Notes: generated by a model from the sequence alone, not told the origin. Positions 27,543 through 40,419 are shown, counted from the first letter of the stretch. The stretch is 64,000 nucleotides of DNA from an uncultured Granulosicoccaceae bacterium (GCA_938035525.1 CALHOI010000077.1:1-64000); one strand, 5' to 3'. Numbers and translations: made by a program.

Positions 27543-28754
27543 TTAACTGCGATAGTCAGCATTGATACTGACATAGTCATGCGATAAGTCGCTGGTGTAA
27601 ACCGTCGCAGCAGCAGCGCCGTTACCCAGCTCCACGTGAATGCTGATTTCGGCTTCCTGCATAATCGTGGCGCCTTGTTCCTCTGTGTAATTGGCCGCTA
27701 TTCCCCCGCGCTCGAAAGCACAAACATCGCCGATGGACACACGAATGGCGTTGGCATCCAATTCTGAATTTTCCGTTTTACCAATGGCCATAAGTAATCT
27801 GCCAACGTTAGCATCACTGGCGAACATAGCGGTTTTTACCAACGGTGAATTAGCAATGGCATAAGCGACCTGCTTGCACTGCGCAGTGTCTTTTCCGCCT
27901 GCGACCGAAACGGAAATAAACTTGCTGGCACCTTCTGCATCGCGAACGATAGCCTGCGCCAAATCCAGCGCAACTGCTGACAAGGCAGACATAAAGTCTG
28001 GCCATTGCTTGTGGGTATTATCCATTGCCACCTTCTTACTGGTGGCCACCAACATACAAGCATCATTGGTTGAGGTGTCGCTGTCTACCGTTATCGCATT
28101 GAACGACGTTGACACCGCCTGATCCAAAGCCTGCTGTAAATTAGCGGTATTGATAGTGGCATCGGTAAACAGGTAGCTGAGCATGGTTGCCATGTTTGGT
28201 TGAATCATGCCAGCACCTTTGGCCATTCCGGTGATGGTAATAACCTGACCCTCAATAGTGACTTGTCTGGAGGTCAGCTTGGGCTTGGTATCGGTGGTCA
28301 TGATGCTTTGCGCCGCGGCCGGCCAATCGTTACCCAAAGATTGGGCAGATTGTTTTATACCCGCTTGTATCAATTCATCTGGTAACAGCTGACCGATCAC
28401 ACCCGTTGAATACGGCAACACTTGCTCGGGCAAAATGTGCAAGGCATCAGCCACGCATTGGCAATGCACCTTCGCCATGTCGATACCAGGCTGACCAGTA
28501 CCGGCATTAGCATTACCCGAATTGATTAACAGGGCTCGTACGGCGCCCTTATTTTTTTTCAGATGCGCTTTGGCCACCGTCACCGGGGCTGCGCAAAACA
28601 GGTTTTGGGTAAACACGCCAGCGCAGGTGCTGCCTTGCGGTAGATGAATTAATAGAAGATCGTTAGAGCCATCGGCTTTTATCCCGGCAGCCACAGCACC
28701 CAGTTCGATGGCGTCTATGGCAATGCCGGGGGCAAGATTCAAATTGACTGGCAT
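27543..28754 (-). CDS. argJ: Bifunctional ornithine acetyltransferase / N-acetylglutamate synthase
   Basis: This enzyme of the cyclic arginine pathway moves the acetyl group from N-acetylornithine to glutamate. The 403-residue precursor contains the self-cleavage site KGAGMIQPNMATML; the nucleophile is Thr190. Oxyanion-hole residues STGVIG are also present. It lies between secA (24 bases) and mutT, as in Pseudomonas. Confidence 0.96.
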   Translation of the reverse strand: MPVNLNLAPGIAIDAIELGAVAAGIKADGSNDLLLIHLPQGSTCAGVFTQNLFCAAPVTVAKAHLKKNKGAVRALLINSGNANAGTGQPGIDMAKVHCQCVADALHILPEQVLPYSTGVIGQLLPDELIQAGIKQSAQSLGNDWPAAAQSIMTTDTKPKLTSRQVTIEGQVITITGMAKGAGMIQPNMATMLSYLFTDATINTANLQQALDQAVSTSFNAITVDSDTSTNDACMLVATSKKVAMDNTHKQWPDFMSALSAVALDLAQAIVRDAEGASKFISVSVAGGKDTAQCKQVAYAIANSPLVKTAMFASDANVGRLLMAIGKTENSELDANAIRVSIGDVCAFERGGIAANYTEEQGATIMQEAEISIHVELGNGAAAATVYTSDLSHDYVSINADYRS

Positions 28755-28778
28755 TGAATTAAAGCTGCGTTATGGGTA

Positions 28779-31592
<2,814 letters not shown>

Positions 31593-31728
31593 GGAGTAAT
31601 AAAACCTTGCAGTTGCCGCTTTGAAGCGACTGGTTTGTGCCAAATCGCTTTGCGCGATAAAACACGTTTATAGAGAGTAAAGTCAGCTGTTCGACCATTA
31701 TGACACCGACCGTCGGTGCCGGTCACGG

Positions 31729-32880
31729 CTAACGGATGAAAAATCCGGGGTCGATCGGCGAGCCGTCGAGCCGCACCTCAATGTGCACATGCGGACCTGT
31801 GGAACGGCCAGTTGAGCCCAATGTAGCAATAGGTTCTCCCTTTTTCACCATTTTGCCGGTAGACACCAGATTAAGCTGGTTGTGTGCATATCGGGTTCTG
31901 AGTCCATCCACGTGCTCCAGTTCCACCAAATTGCCGTAACCCGAGTTTTTCCCCGAAAATGTCACCACGCCATCAGCCAGAGCCAGAATCGGTTCGCCAA
32001 CCGCCCCGCTGAAGTCAAGCCCGCGGTGCTCCGTCCTTTCTCCGGTAATAGGGTCGGTTCGATAGCCAAATCCCGAGCTGCGGTACCCTTCCACCAACGG
32101 CCGACCCGATATCTTTTGGTCATAGGCCATACGACGCGTATTAAAAATGCTTGTCATCGTTGAGCTGTAGTCGGACATATGGGCAATTCGGCGATTTAAA
32201 AGGCCAGATTGCTGCAAGCTGGATTGTTCCTTCCAATCAAGTAATGGTGACTGCAAATCAAACTCGCCGTCATCAAGCTCCGCCAGCTGGGCCAATTGAA
32301 CAAAAACAGTGTGCAGCCGCAGCAGCTCTGCACGCATCTCGCCTAGTTGCCTGGTGAGCTCTTTTTCTACGTAAATTGATTGCGCATCGGCCGGTTTTAG
32401 CAAGCCAGGCTCAGCGTGTGCTTGATCTAACGGCACATTATCTGCCGGCACATTGAAGCTGGCGGAGACAATGGAAAAACCGGCATCTGCTACCGGCTGC
32501 GAGCGACCTATTAAATAACCGCCCAAGGCGCTGGAGCCAACAATGCAAGACAACAGCAGCATGGAGCCGAGCGCTCGGCGATCGGATAGCAGCTGCTGGG
32601 CTTTGCGCTGTAAAACTGCAGAAAGCCTGTTGAACACACCATCTGCTGGACGCGACTCGGGCTGTTGCGCTGGTGGCACGGCTGATTTTTCCACCAGTTG
32701 GTCTACCGTGCCGGTGCCAGACTGATTTTTCGGTAAATTGAAACGGTTGGTTGCAACCGGAGCAGCATAACGCTGAGCCGACCTGTCGCCGACACCCGAG
32801 TCGTCGATCTTGAGTGTATCATCGTGCCCTGGCTTAGCAGATCTTTCTTGTACGGCAGACGGTTCCAGTATTTTATTCAT
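31729..32880 (-). CDS. Membrane-anchored M23 metallopeptidase
   Basis: This LytM-type zinc peptidase probably cuts peptidoglycan cross-links. It is 383 residues from the ATG at 32880, with a ~95-residue cytoplasmic N-terminus rich in Pro/Ser, one membrane segment (MLLLSCIVGSSALGGYLIG), a helical region, and the M23 domain with metal ligands HRGLD and HVHIE plus the YGNLVELEH core. It belongs to the same locus as secA, as in Pseudomonas. The start codon overlaps that of the divergent dciA. Confidence 0.9.
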   Translation of the reverse strand: MNKILEPSAVQERSAKPGHDDTLKIDDSGVGDRSAQRYAAPVATNRFNLPKNQSGTGTVDQLVEKSAVPPAQQPESRPADGVFNRLSAVLQRKAQQLLSDRRALGSMLLLSCIVGSSALGGYLIGRSQPVADAGFSIVSASFNVPADNVPLDQAHAEPGLLKPADAQSIYVEKELTRQLGEMRAELLRLHTVFVQLAQLAELDDGEFDLQSPLLDWKEQSSLQQSGLLNRRIAHMSDYSSTMTSIFNTRRMAYDQKISGRPLVEGYRSSGFGYRTDPITGERTEHRGLDFSGAVGEPILALADGVVTFSGKNSGYGNLVELEHVDGLRTRYAHNQLNLVSTGKMVKKGEPIATLGSTGRSTGPHVHIEVRLDGSPIDPGFFIR

Positions 32881-33304
32881 GAAAAAATTTAATGAATTAG
32901 TCGATGTGAACGTCACCCAAGCACTGCATGACGATCGCAATATCAGAAAGACAATCGCACGGATTATGCCGCCGGAGAGTCTGGCTCACTTGCAGTTCTG
33001 CCGCGTCGAAAACCGTGTCCTAAAAATAACGCTGGACAACGCCAGCTGGTTGGCCCGCCTGCGCTTTGTATCCAGCCAAATTATTGGCGAATTGCAAAAA
33101 GACAACATCACAGTGTCGCAAATCACCTGGCACGTGGCACCGGAAAAACTCCGCGCGGAGCCTCGCCCAAAAGCCTTACGCCAGCGGGCACGCAACCAAT
33201 CTTCAGCCAATATAGTTCAGGCCACAGCCGAGGCCATGGAAGACGATGAGTTAAAACGCGCCCTCTTAAAGGTAGCAGAGCAACTGGCAAAGCGCCCCGA
33301 CTAA
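32879..33304 (+). CDS. dciA: DUF721 family protein DciA
   Basis: This is the replicative helicase loader/operator family found in bacteria lacking DnaC/DnaI. It is 141 residues from the ATG at 32879 (MKKFNELVDVN); an upstream TTG in the same frame would lie inside the peptidase gene. The core PPESLAHLQFCRVENRVLKI...SWLARLRF...I is the DUF721 pattern. The C-terminus is Arg/Lys/Ala-rich. The position, divergent from the M23 peptidase next to secA, is as in Pseudomonas. Confidence 0.8.
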   Translation: MKKFNELVDVNVTQALHDDRNIRKTIARIMPPESLAHLQFCRVENRVLKITLDNASWLARLRFVSSQIIGELQKDNITVSQITWHVAPEKLRAEPRPKALRQRARNQSSANIVQATAEAMEDDELKRALLKVAEQLAKRPD

Positions 33305-33350
33305 TAGGTGCGGCAGGAGCAAGTGTATTTGCTGGAGCAAATAGCGCGGT

Positions 33351-34643
33351 CTATTTCATTAAGGAAGGCAGGAATAGCGCAATAGAAGGTACCAGTGCCA
33401 ACAGAATCAAGCGCACAATGTCGGCTATCCAGAACGGCGTAACACCCTTAAAAATGGTTTTTACAGAGACGTCTTTTAACACCCCTTTAAGCACAAACAC
33501 ATTTAGCCCGATTGGCGGAGTGATTAAGCTGATTTCGGTTGCAACCACCACCAGAATACCGAACCAGACAATATCCAATCCCAGGCCTTCGATCAACGGT
33601 GCAAAGATTGGCACGGTCAATAAAATCATGGACAAGGATTCGAACACGCAACCCAATATCAGGTAGATAATTAAAATGACAAACACCACGCCCAATGGTG
33701 ATACGTCAAAACTGTTAACGATGTTGATTAAGGCATCGGGTAAGCCTGCACGGTTTACAAAATTGGAAAATATCATGGCACCAAACACCACCATGAATAA
33801 CTTGGCCGTGGTCAACGCCGTTTCGCGAGTCACCTCCAACAGCACTTGCCAGCTCAGCACCCGGCGCGTTGCTGCAATGGCGATGGCACCCGCTGCTCCC
33901 ATACCGGCAGCTTCGGTCGGTGTAAAGGCACCAACATAAATGCCACCAATAACAAAAACAAATAGGCCCAGGGTTGTCCAGACATCAAACAGTGCGCGAA
34001 GCCGTTCGCGCCAACTGCATTTGTCACCCGCTGGCCCGGCTTCCGGATTTCGCCTTACCACAAACACAACAGCCGCCAGATAAAAAAGTACACCCACAAG
34101 TCCTGGCAGGATGCCAGCGATAAACAACTTACCCACCGATGCGTTGGTGATTAAACCGTAAATAACCAGGATAACGCTTGGCGGTATCAGTATGCCCAAG
34201 GTGCCACCCGCCGCAATCGATGCACTGGCCAGCGCATCGCTGTATTTATAGCGGCGCATTTCGGGCATGGAAACTTTTGACATTGTCGCAGCGGTTGCTA
34301 ATGAGGAACCGCAAATGGCTGAGAACATACCGCAGGCACATATTGTTGACATGGCTAAGCCGCCGCGTCGATGACCCAGAAACACAAACGCTGCACGGTA
34401 AAGCTCTTTGGCCATGCCGCCACGCTCAACCATCAAGCCCATTAAAATGAACAGCGGCACTACCGATAAGCCGTAAGACTGACTGGAATCAATGACCAAC
34501 CGACTGGCACTGGACATGGCCGCACGGAAACTGGCCTCGTAGGTAAAGCCAACAACACCGACCAAACCCAGAGCGATGCCCAGCGGCATGCGCATAAACG
34601 CCAGCACCAATACCGCTGCAAAACCAATCAATGCCGAAGTCAT
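33351..34643 (-). CDS. dctM: TRAP transporter large permease subunit (DctM)
   Basis: This is the 12-helix membrane subunit of a tripartite ATP-independent periplasmic transporter, powered by a sodium gradient. It has the family motifs VPLFILMG near residue 65, GTLGILIPPS and ITPPIGLNVFV. Its length of 430 is normal. It overlaps dctQ by 4 bases (ATGA), so translation is coupled. The substrate, probably a carboxylate, cannot be told from this subunit. Confidence 0.94.
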   Translation of the reverse strand: MTSALIGFAAVLVLAFMRMPLGIALGLVGVVGFTYEASFRAAMSSASRLVIDSSQSYGLSVVPLFILMGLMVERGGMAKELYRAAFVFLGHRRGGLAMSTICACGMFSAICGSSLATAATMSKVSMPEMRRYKYSDALASASIAAGGTLGILIPPSVILVIYGLITNASVGKLFIAGILPGLVGVLFYLAAVVFVVRRNPEAGPAGDKCSWRERLRALFDVWTTLGLFVFVIGGIYVGAFTPTEAAGMGAAGAIAIAATRRVLSWQVLLEVTRETALTTAKLFMVVFGAMIFSNFVNRAGLPDALINIVNSFDVSPLGVVFVILIIYLILGCVFESLSMILLTVPIFAPLIEGLGLDIVWFGILVVVATEISLITPPIGLNVFVLKGVLKDVSVKTIFKGVTPFWIADIVRLILLALVPSIALFLPSLMK

Positions 34644-35254
34644 TTAGGGTGGGTATCCGCATTGTTGGCATCACCGGACATGACGTTGGTATCTGACATG
34701 GATGTATCAGAAGCTGAGCCCGTAGCGTCGCCACCAAGTGTTGATGCGCTTTCGACACTGCTGCCAGGCTTGGTCAGCAGTACCAGAAGCTTTAAAACAG
34801 AAATAGCCGCCGCCGTAAAAATCATGGCGGTGATAAAACCCACAACTGGCCAGCGCGGGATATTAAGGTATTCGGTGACGTCGCCGTCTTCAAATGCTCT
34901 GACAGCGTAGTCGAAAACACGACTACCGAGCCTGAATGCGATGTATACCGTGACAATCAAAAACACAATAGAGACTAGCCAACCCAGATAACCACGTCGA
35001 AAATGCGGTATCAGGTCAACGATAATGTGATCGTGCCGCATGAACATCAGTGGGAACGAAAAAAACGTTATCGCACCCATGCATATTTCAACGAGTTCTA
35101 CAGTGCCGGTTAGCGGGGAGTTAAAAAAGTAACGACCAACCACATCGATGCAGGTAATGGCCACCAGAAACAACAGAATCATGGCTGCAATATTGGCAGC
35201 AAAAAGGCTAACGGAATCCGTTAGCCTTTCGATTGTGGCAAGAGAACGTTTCAT
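34640..35254 (-). CDS. dctQ: TRAP transporter small permease subunit (DctQ)
   Basis: This 204-residue protein has four membrane helices and a conserved middle (CIDVVGRYFFNSPLTGTVELVE) typical of DctQ. The C-terminal ~45 residues, after the last helix, are Ser/Asp/Thr-rich and look disordered, longer than usual. It forms the permease with DctM. Confidence 0.92.
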   Translation of the reverse strand: MKRSLATIERLTDSVSLFAANIAAMILLFLVAITCIDVVGRYFFNSPLTGTVELVEICMGAITFFSFPLMFMRHDHIIVDLIPHFRRGYLGWLVSIVFLIVTVYIAFRLGSRVFDYAVRAFEDGDVTEYLNIPRWPVVGFITAMIFTAAAISVLKLLVLLTKPGSSVESASTLGGDATGSASDTSMSDTNVMSGDANNADTHPK

Positions 35255-35333
35255 TAGCTCAACTGGTTAAATACCCGCGAATTCAACAACCCCGAAAAGT
35301 TTACGGTATAACCAGCGACCGATGCAATAGCGC

Positions 35334-36338
35334 CTATTGCAATAACGATTTCATGTATTCGTAAGCGGCTTGTGCATCGACACCACGTTCTTCAATTTCA
35401 GCCAATACTTCAGCTTCGATTCCTACTGTTTTCTCTTTAAAGTATGCACGCTCTTCTGCACTGGCTTCAATGATTTTTGAACCACCTGCGCTAGATTGCT
35501 CCATACCCACTTTATCGGCTTCGTCCCAGAACTTACCGATCTGACGCGCCATCTCAACACCACTGGCGCTGTCGACACAGGCTTTATGCTCATCTGACAA
35601 AGAGTCGTAGGTATCTTCGCTTAAGATAAGTGCAAAAGATGTTGTGTACATGCCATCAGGGTTTGCGAACGAGTATTTGGTTAGCTCGTCGATCTTGAAA
35701 GAATGCAGTGTCTCCAGGGGAAAGAATACGCCATCGGCAACACCAGACGAAATAGCTTCGTAAACAGAAGGCGCTGGCATGTTCACGCCCGATACGCCCA
35801 AGGCAAGACCAACCGCGTTGGCAACACCGCCACCGACTCGTATTTTCATGCCTTCAAGCTGTTTGTATGAAGTGATTTCTTCGGCGGTATTAACCATGCC
35901 TGGGCCGTGGACAAAATTGGACAACACTTTTACACCTTTGGCTTCTTTGGCATCTGCAAAATACTTTTCGTGGGTCATCTGAAATGCCACCGACATGTCT
36001 TCTGCATTACCAGGCCAGCCTGGCATTTCGATCATTTTAGTGGTGGCAAATTTGCCCTTGGTATAGCCGTGAACAATCCAGCCCAGATCGGCAACGCTAT
36101 CGCGTACGGTGTCGTATTGTGCCGGAGGTGGCGCTAAACCATTTTCCAGTTTGACTGTTAACGAGCCGCCAGAGCACTCGCTTAAGGTGTCATTGAGCCA
36201 CGGGTAAACTTTGGTGGCCATGGCATGCTTTGGGCCAGCCCAATGCGAAAACGTCAGCTCTTGATCAGCAGCCATTGCAGGGACCGTAACGGCCATAACG
36301 GCAGACGCCGCCAACAACGATTTAAAATGGGTTTTCAT
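35334..36338 (-). CDS. dctP: TRAP transporter substrate-binding protein (DctP)
   Basis: This periplasmic binding protein has a signal peptide ending AMA. The LEGMKIRVGGG segment contains the conserved Arg that holds the substrate carboxylate in this family. The 334-residue length is standard. It is the first gene of the operon. A GGAG ribosome-binding site lies six bases before the ATG, with a small hairpin further upstream. The FSHWAGPKH start resembles C4-dicarboxylate and other organic-acid binders, but the ligand is not determined. Confidence 0.93.
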   Translation of the reverse strand: MKTHFKSLLAASAVMAVTVPAMAADQELTFSHWAGPKHAMATKVYPWLNDTLSECSGGSLTVKLENGLAPPPAQYDTVRDSVADLGWIVHGYTKGKFATTKMIEMPGWPGNAEDMSVAFQMTHEKYFADAKEAKGVKVLSNFVHGPGMVNTAEEITSYKQLEGMKIRVGGGVANAVGLALGVSGVNMPAPSVYEAISSGVADGVFFPLETLHSFKIDELTKYSFANPDGMYTTSFALILSEDTYDSLSDEHKACVDSASGVEMARQIGKFWDEADKVGMEQSSAGGSKIIEASAEERAYFKEKTVGIEAEVLAEIEERGVDAQAAYEYMKSLLQ

Positions 36339-36357
36339 AGTGTCTCCAAATGATAGG

Positions 36358-36373
36358 CAGGGAAGAATCCCTG
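36358..36373 (-). promoter_or_regulatory. Small stem-loop in the dctP leader
   Basis: CAGGGA and TCCCTG form a perfect 6-bp stem with an AGAA loop on the plus-strand reading, 12 bases before the dctP ribosome-binding site on the minus strand. It could affect mRNA stability or translation. Confidence 0.35.
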
Positions 36374-36732
36374 AGCACTTTAATCACGTGCCTGTCTTGT
36401 TCTTGGCCGTTGATTGGGCCTTAGCCACTCAAGATTATTGGAGAACGCTAGCCAGAGCAAGCCTGATGGACAGTTTTGAGACAAATTAGTCGAATAAACG
36501 CTATTTTTCTGTTGCGAACCAGCTAATTGCAGCATCCACGATAAAGAGCTGACAGGGCGCTGAACTAGGTATATCCACTCAAAATTGGCACGCCACGCTC
36601 CGCACACCACTGACACGCACCAATACATGCGCACAATCTATTACGTTGGGGAATAGATAAGCAGGCAACCACGATTGATTGCCGTTTTTAAGGTCGGTGG
36701 ATCGGGCTTTAGTTGCGCTCGATTGCCAGAAA
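36374..36732. other. Intergenic region between lpxC and the TRAP operon
   Basis: About 360 bases without a credible gene. It must contain the end of the dcw transcript and the promoter for dctPQM. I do not see a classical terminator hairpin with a T-run, nor a clear -35/-10 pair. An 84-codon minus-strand frame here has no supporting features. Confidence 0.4.
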
Positions 36733-37647
36733 CTAGCCTACGGCTTCCTGCGGTTGCGTGTATGAAATAGGCGCAGTATCGACATCTTCAAATACCACCT
36801 CTTCCCAGGCCGCTTCGTTTAGCAGCAACTCACGCAATAGTCGGTTGTTTAGTGCATGCCCTGACTTGTAACCGCTGAACGAACCAATAAGGCTGTGCCC
36901 CAGCAAATACAAATCGCCAATGGCATCAAGAATTTTGTGCCGGACAAATTCGTTTTTGTAGCGCAGGCCGTCTTCATTGAGCACACGGTAGTCGTCAATA
37001 ACAATGGCATTTTCAAGACTGCCGCCCAGAGCAAGGTCGCGCTTGCGCAGCGCCTCGATATCGCTCATGAACCCAAAGGTTCTGGCTCTGCTGATTTCAC
37101 GCACAAACGAGGTTGTGGAGAAATCGACTTCAGAGGTTTGCGGCTCAGAGTTAAACAGAGGGTGATCGAAGTCGATCGTGAACTTCACTTTAAAACCATT
37201 GAATGGCTCAAAGCGCGCCCATTTTTCGCCATCACGCACTTCGATGGCCTTTTTAATGCGAATAAATTTTTTGGCAGCTCCCTGCTCCAAAATGCCGGCA
37301 GACTGCACCAAAAACACAAATGGTGCAGCACTGCCGTCCATAATAGGCACTTCGTCGGCGCTGACGTCAACGAAGCAGTTATCGATTCCCAGGCCAGCTA
37401 AAGCTGCCATTAAATGTTCAACGGTAGATACGCGAACACCGTCCTTGCCCAGTGACGTAGCAAGCTCGGTGTCTTGCACATTCAACGGGTGGCCAGGGAT
37501 TACAACGGGTGGAGTGCTGTCGACTCTTCTGAACACTACACCGGTGTCGATGGGTGCCGGGCTCAGGGTTAAATACACCTTTTTCCCTGTGTGAAGCCCC
37601 ACGCCGGTCGCCCGGATGGTGTTTTTCAGAGTTCTTTGTCTTATCAC
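36733..37647 (-). CDS. lpxC: UDP-3-O-acyl-N-acetylglucosamine deacetylase LpxC
   Basis: This zinc enzyme is the committed step of lipid A synthesis. It has the ligands in [16 protein letters not shown] and [14 protein letters not shown] and the start [22 protein letters not shown] place the start at GTG 37647, with AGGA seven bases before it. This gives 304 residues, almost exactly the E. coli length (305), whereas the upstream ATG (37683) would add 12 unrelated residues. It is the last gene of the dcw cluster, after a 195-base spacer with three stem-loops. Confidence 0.95.
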   Translation of the reverse strand: MIRQRTLKNTIRATGVGLHTGKKVYLTLSPAPIDTGVVFRRVDSTPPVVIPGHPLNVQDTELATSLGKDGVRVSTVEHLMAALAGLGIDNCFVDVSADEVPIMDGSAAPFVFLVQSAGILEQGAAKKFIRIKKAIEVRDGEKWARFEPFNGFKVKFTIDFDHPLFNSEPQTSEVDFSTTSFVREISRARTFGFMSDIEALRKRDLALGGSLENAIVIDDYRVLNEDGLRYKNEFVRHKILDAIGDLYLLGHSLIGSFSGYKSGHALNNRLLRELLLNEAAWEEVVFEDVDTAPISYTQPQEAVG

Positions 37648-37693
37648 TGTTTGATCCTGACTGCAGTTATTTGTCTCGCACACACATTATATA

Positions 37694-37714
37694 GCAGCAG
37701 ATTAACTCTGCTGC
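37694..37714 (-). promoter_or_regulatory. lpxC leader stem-loop 1
   Basis: GCAGCAG and CTGCTGC form a perfect 7-bp stem with the loop ATTAACT. It lies about 45 bases upstream of the lpxC start on the minus strand. Confidence 0.5.
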
Positions 37715-37736
37715 AGGCGAACGTGAAACTTTAGTG

Positions 37737-37782
37737 TGCTGCGACGCAAGACTTCGCAAAAAGCCTTGGGTGAGTCGCAGCA
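37737..37782 (-). promoter_or_regulatory. lpxC leader stem-loop 2
   Basis: TGCTGCGAC (37737) and GTCGCAGCA (37774) form a perfect 9-bp stem around a 28-base loop, in the middle of the ftsZ-lpxC spacer. Confidence 0.5.
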
Positions 37783-37805
37783 TGATATCGGATCGCACTC
37801 GTGCT

Positions 37806-37841
37806 CTCCACCTACCTTAAGCACTGGTAATCTCGGTGGAG
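37806..37841 (-). promoter_or_regulatory. Stem-loop directly after the ftsZ stop
   Basis: CTCCACC (37806) and GGTGGAG (37835) form a perfect 7-bp stem around a 22-base loop, beginning one base beyond the ftsZ stop codon (37843-37845). There is no T-run, so it may protect the ftsZ message end or pause transcription rather than terminate it. Confidence 0.5.
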
Positions 37842-37842
37842 A

Positions 37843-39102
37843 TTAGTCAGCTTGTCTGCGCAAAAACGCTGGTATATCCAGGTAATCGTGGTCCGTGGCA
37901 CCTGGCGACGATGGTATGCCGCTGCTTGCAGCTGTACCTTGAGCCGTTTTGCGTACCACTTGCGGTTTGCTGTCGTACCCCGAATTTGCATTTCCAGAGC
38001 CGTATGAGGCTGGAGGCGCTGGCGTGTAGGGTCGAGAGCTACCCGCTGTTGGTGTGCCGCCAGCGTAAGCCGGTCCACCGGTGGTTCCTGTTGCACGGGC
38101 CGTTGCTGGCTGACTGACCGCCCGGATATTGCGTTGCGTTTGCGTTTGCTGACCCAAACCCGTGGCCACAACGGTGACATGCAACTCGCCCTCAAGTGAC
38201 TCATCGATTGCCGTTCCGACAACGACGGTAGCATCATCTGCAGCAAACTGACGCACCACATTACCCACTTCTTCAAATTCACCGATAGCCATATCCATTC
38301 CTGCGGTGATGTTCACGAGAATACCCCGCGCACCGGCCAGATCGATGTCTTCGAGCAGTGGACTTGCGATAGCCATCTCAGCAGCTTCTGTGGCTCGCTC
38401 GTCACCGCGCCCGATGCCAGAACCCATCATAGCCAGGCCCATTTCTGACATAACGGTACGCACGTCAGCAAAATCCACGTTGATCAGGCCAGGGTTTGTG
38501 ATCAGCTCAGCAATACCCTGCACCGCACCACGCAGTACGTCATTAGCCGCGCGAAAAGCATCCAGCAAACTGATGTTCTTGCCAAGCACAGATAGCAGCT
38601 TTTCATTTGGGATGGTGATTAACGAGTCAACATGAGTACGCAGCTCTTCAATACCAGCCGCGGCGATCTGCATGCGCTTGCCACCCTCGAAAGGAAAAGG
38701 CTTGGTCACAACCGCCACGGTCAACACACCCATTTCGCGAGCGATTTGCGCAACCACTGGGATAGCGCCCGTACCTGTACCACCGCCCATACCGGCTGTG
38801 ATGAACAGCATGTCAGTACCTTCGATAAGATCCTGAATGCGATCGCGGTCTTCCATGGCGGCCTGACGACCGATCTCTGGGTTTGCACCAGCACCTAAAC
38901 CTTTGGTGATGCTTTGACCAATGTGCAATACGGTTTGCGCATGCATTGACTTCAGAGCCTGTGCATCTGTGTTAGCGCAAATAAAATCCACCCCTTCGAT
39001 ACCGGAAGCCACCATGTGCTGGACAGCGTTACTACCACCACCACCAACACCAATTAGCTTAATCACGGGTGCGTCGTTTATTGAATCAACGAGTTCAAAC
39101 AT
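37843..39102 (-). CDS. ftsZ: Cell division GTPase FtsZ
   Basis: This tubulin-like protein forms the division ring. The GTP-binding signature GGGTGTG is in [14 protein letters not shown], and the T7 loop NVDFADV is present. After the globular domain (to about residue 320) comes a Gly/Pro/Ser-rich linker and the conserved tail [14 protein letters not shown] that binds FtsA and ZipA. The start has a GAGGA ribosome-binding site. Confidence 0.98.
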   Translation of the reverse strand: MFELVDSINDAPVIKLIGVGGGGSNAVQHMVASGIEGVDFICANTDAQALKSMHAQTVLHIGQSITKGLGAGANPEIGRQAAMEDRDRIQDLIEGTDMLFITAGMGGGTGTGAIPVVAQIAREMGVLTVAVVTKPFPFEGGKRMQIAAAGIEELRTHVDSLITIPNEKLLSVLGKNISLLDAFRAANDVLRGAVQGIAELITNPGLINVDFADVRTVMSEMGLAMMGSGIGRGDERATEAAEMAIASPLLEDIDLAGARGILVNITAGMDMAIGEFEEVGNVVRQFAADDATVVVGTAIDESLEGELHVTVVATGLGQQTQTQRNIRAVSQPATARATGTTGGPAYAGGTPTAGSSRPYTPAPPASYGSGNANSGYDSKPQVVRKTAQGTAASSGIPSSPGATDHDYLDIPAFLRRQAD

Positions 39103-39178
39103 AAGTTACGTCCTCTAGTCACTGTTTATATAAAATTATTGCAATGAATCCGATTGGGCAAAGCGCCTTACCGGTCCC

Positions 39179-40417
39179 CTAAAAATTGCGTTTAAACCAA
39201 GCAGTCATTCGCTTGAACAAACCGTCTCCGGTTTGTAAATCTGCAGGCGAATGGTGCCGTGGACTTAAGCGGCTTTGTTTGCCAAAGAGCAATAAGCCAA
39301 CGCCGGTAGCATGAATCGGGTTGCGAACCACTTCCGCCATTCCCGTAACATGCTGTGGAACTCCTAGCCTTACTGGCATGTGGAAAATTTCCTCCGCCAG
39401 CTCTACTACTCCTTCCATTTTTGAAGTGCCGCCAGTTAATACAACGCCAGCTGCGCATGCTTCTTCAAAACCGCTGCGTCGAAGTTCTGCATGGACAAGT
39501 CCAAGCAGCTCTTCGTATCGCGGTTCAACCACTTCTGCGAGTGTTTGTCTTGCTAGTCGACGTGCAGCACGATCACCGACGCCGGGTACTTCAATCATTT
39601 CGTCTGGACTGGCCAGTTGTTGCAAAGCACAGGCGTGCTTTACTTTTATCTGTTCTGCAAATTGTGTTGGTGTACGAAATGCCACAGCAATATCGTTGGT
39701 CACTTGATCACCGGCAATGGGAATGACGGCCGTGTGACGAATGGCACCTTCGGTAAACACAGCAATATCCGTTGTGCCTCCACCCATATCAACCAGCACC
39801 ACACCCAAGTCTTTTTCATCGGGTGTTAATACTGAATGGCTCGACGCCACCTGTTCCAGAATGATGTCTTCTACTTCAAGGTTGCACCGGCGTATGCACT
39901 TGGCAATGTTTTGCGCGGCACTGATCGAACCGGTAACCAGATGTACCTTGGCTTCCAGGCGCACACCCGACATACCTATGGGTTGCCGGATACCATCTTG
40001 ATTATCGATAATAAATTCCTGTGGCAGTACATGCAGAATGCGCTGGTCAGCCGGGATTGCCACCGCTTTGGCAGCATCAATGACGCGCTCAACATCGTCG
40101 TTTTCCACTTCGTTTGCGCGGATGGCCACGATGCCATGTGAATTCAAACTTTTAATATGGCTGCCCGCTATACCGGCAAACACCGACTGGATTTTTACAT
40201 TCGCCATGCTTTCTGCTTCGGCAACCGCTTTCTCGATAGCCTCAACTGTTGTGTCTATATTGATCACCACACCTTTTTTCAGTCCTTGCGAAGGATGAGA
40301 CCCCATGCCGATAAGCTCGACGTTCCCATCGACATCGACCTCGGCAACGATGGCGACAATCTTTGAGGTACCGATATCCAGACCAACGATCATTTGATTT
40401 TGAGTCTTATCGCTCAT
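39179..40417 (-). CDS. ftsA: Cell division protein FtsA
   Basis: This actin-fold ATPase tethers FtsZ to the membrane. It has the phosphate-1 motif IVGLDIGTSK, the phosphate-2 motif VDMGGGTTDIA, the adenosine motif VVLTGGTSKMEG, and a short amphipathic C-terminus (FKRMTAWFKRNF) that acts as a membrane-targeting sequence. It starts 2 bases after ftsQ. Confidence 0.97.
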   Translation of the reverse strand: MSDKTQNQMIVGLDIGTSKIVAIVAEVDVDGNVELIGMGSHPSQGLKKGVVINIDTTVEAIEKAVAEAESMANVKIQSVFAGIAGSHIKSLNSHGIVAIRANEVENDDVERVIDAAKAVAIPADQRILHVLPQEFIIDNQDGIRQPIGMSGVRLEAKVHLVTGSISAAQNIAKCIRRCNLEVEDIILEQVASSHSVLTPDEKDLGVVLVDMGGGTTDIAVFTEGAIRHTAVIPIAGDQVTNDIAVAFRTPTQFAEQIKVKHACALQQLASPDEMIEVPGVGDRAARRLARQTLAEVVEPRYEELLGLVHAELRRSGFEEACAAGVVLTGGTSKMEGVVELAEEIFHMPVRLGVPQHVTGMAEVVRNPIHATGVGLLLFGKQSRLSPRHHSPADLQTGDGLFKRMTAWFKRNF

Positions 40418-40419
40418 TC

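Noticed and set aside
31593-31643. N-terminal extension of SecA
   Set aside because: The residues do not match the family, while the ATG at 31592 gives the normal start.
36380-36634. 84-codon minus-strand frame upstream of dctP
   Set aside because: No ribosome-binding site or recognisable domain; it lies where the dctP promoter must be.
37812-38282. 156-codon minus-strand frame within the end of ftsZ
   Set aside because: It is an alternative frame of the Gly/Pro-rich FtsZ linker with no own start signals.
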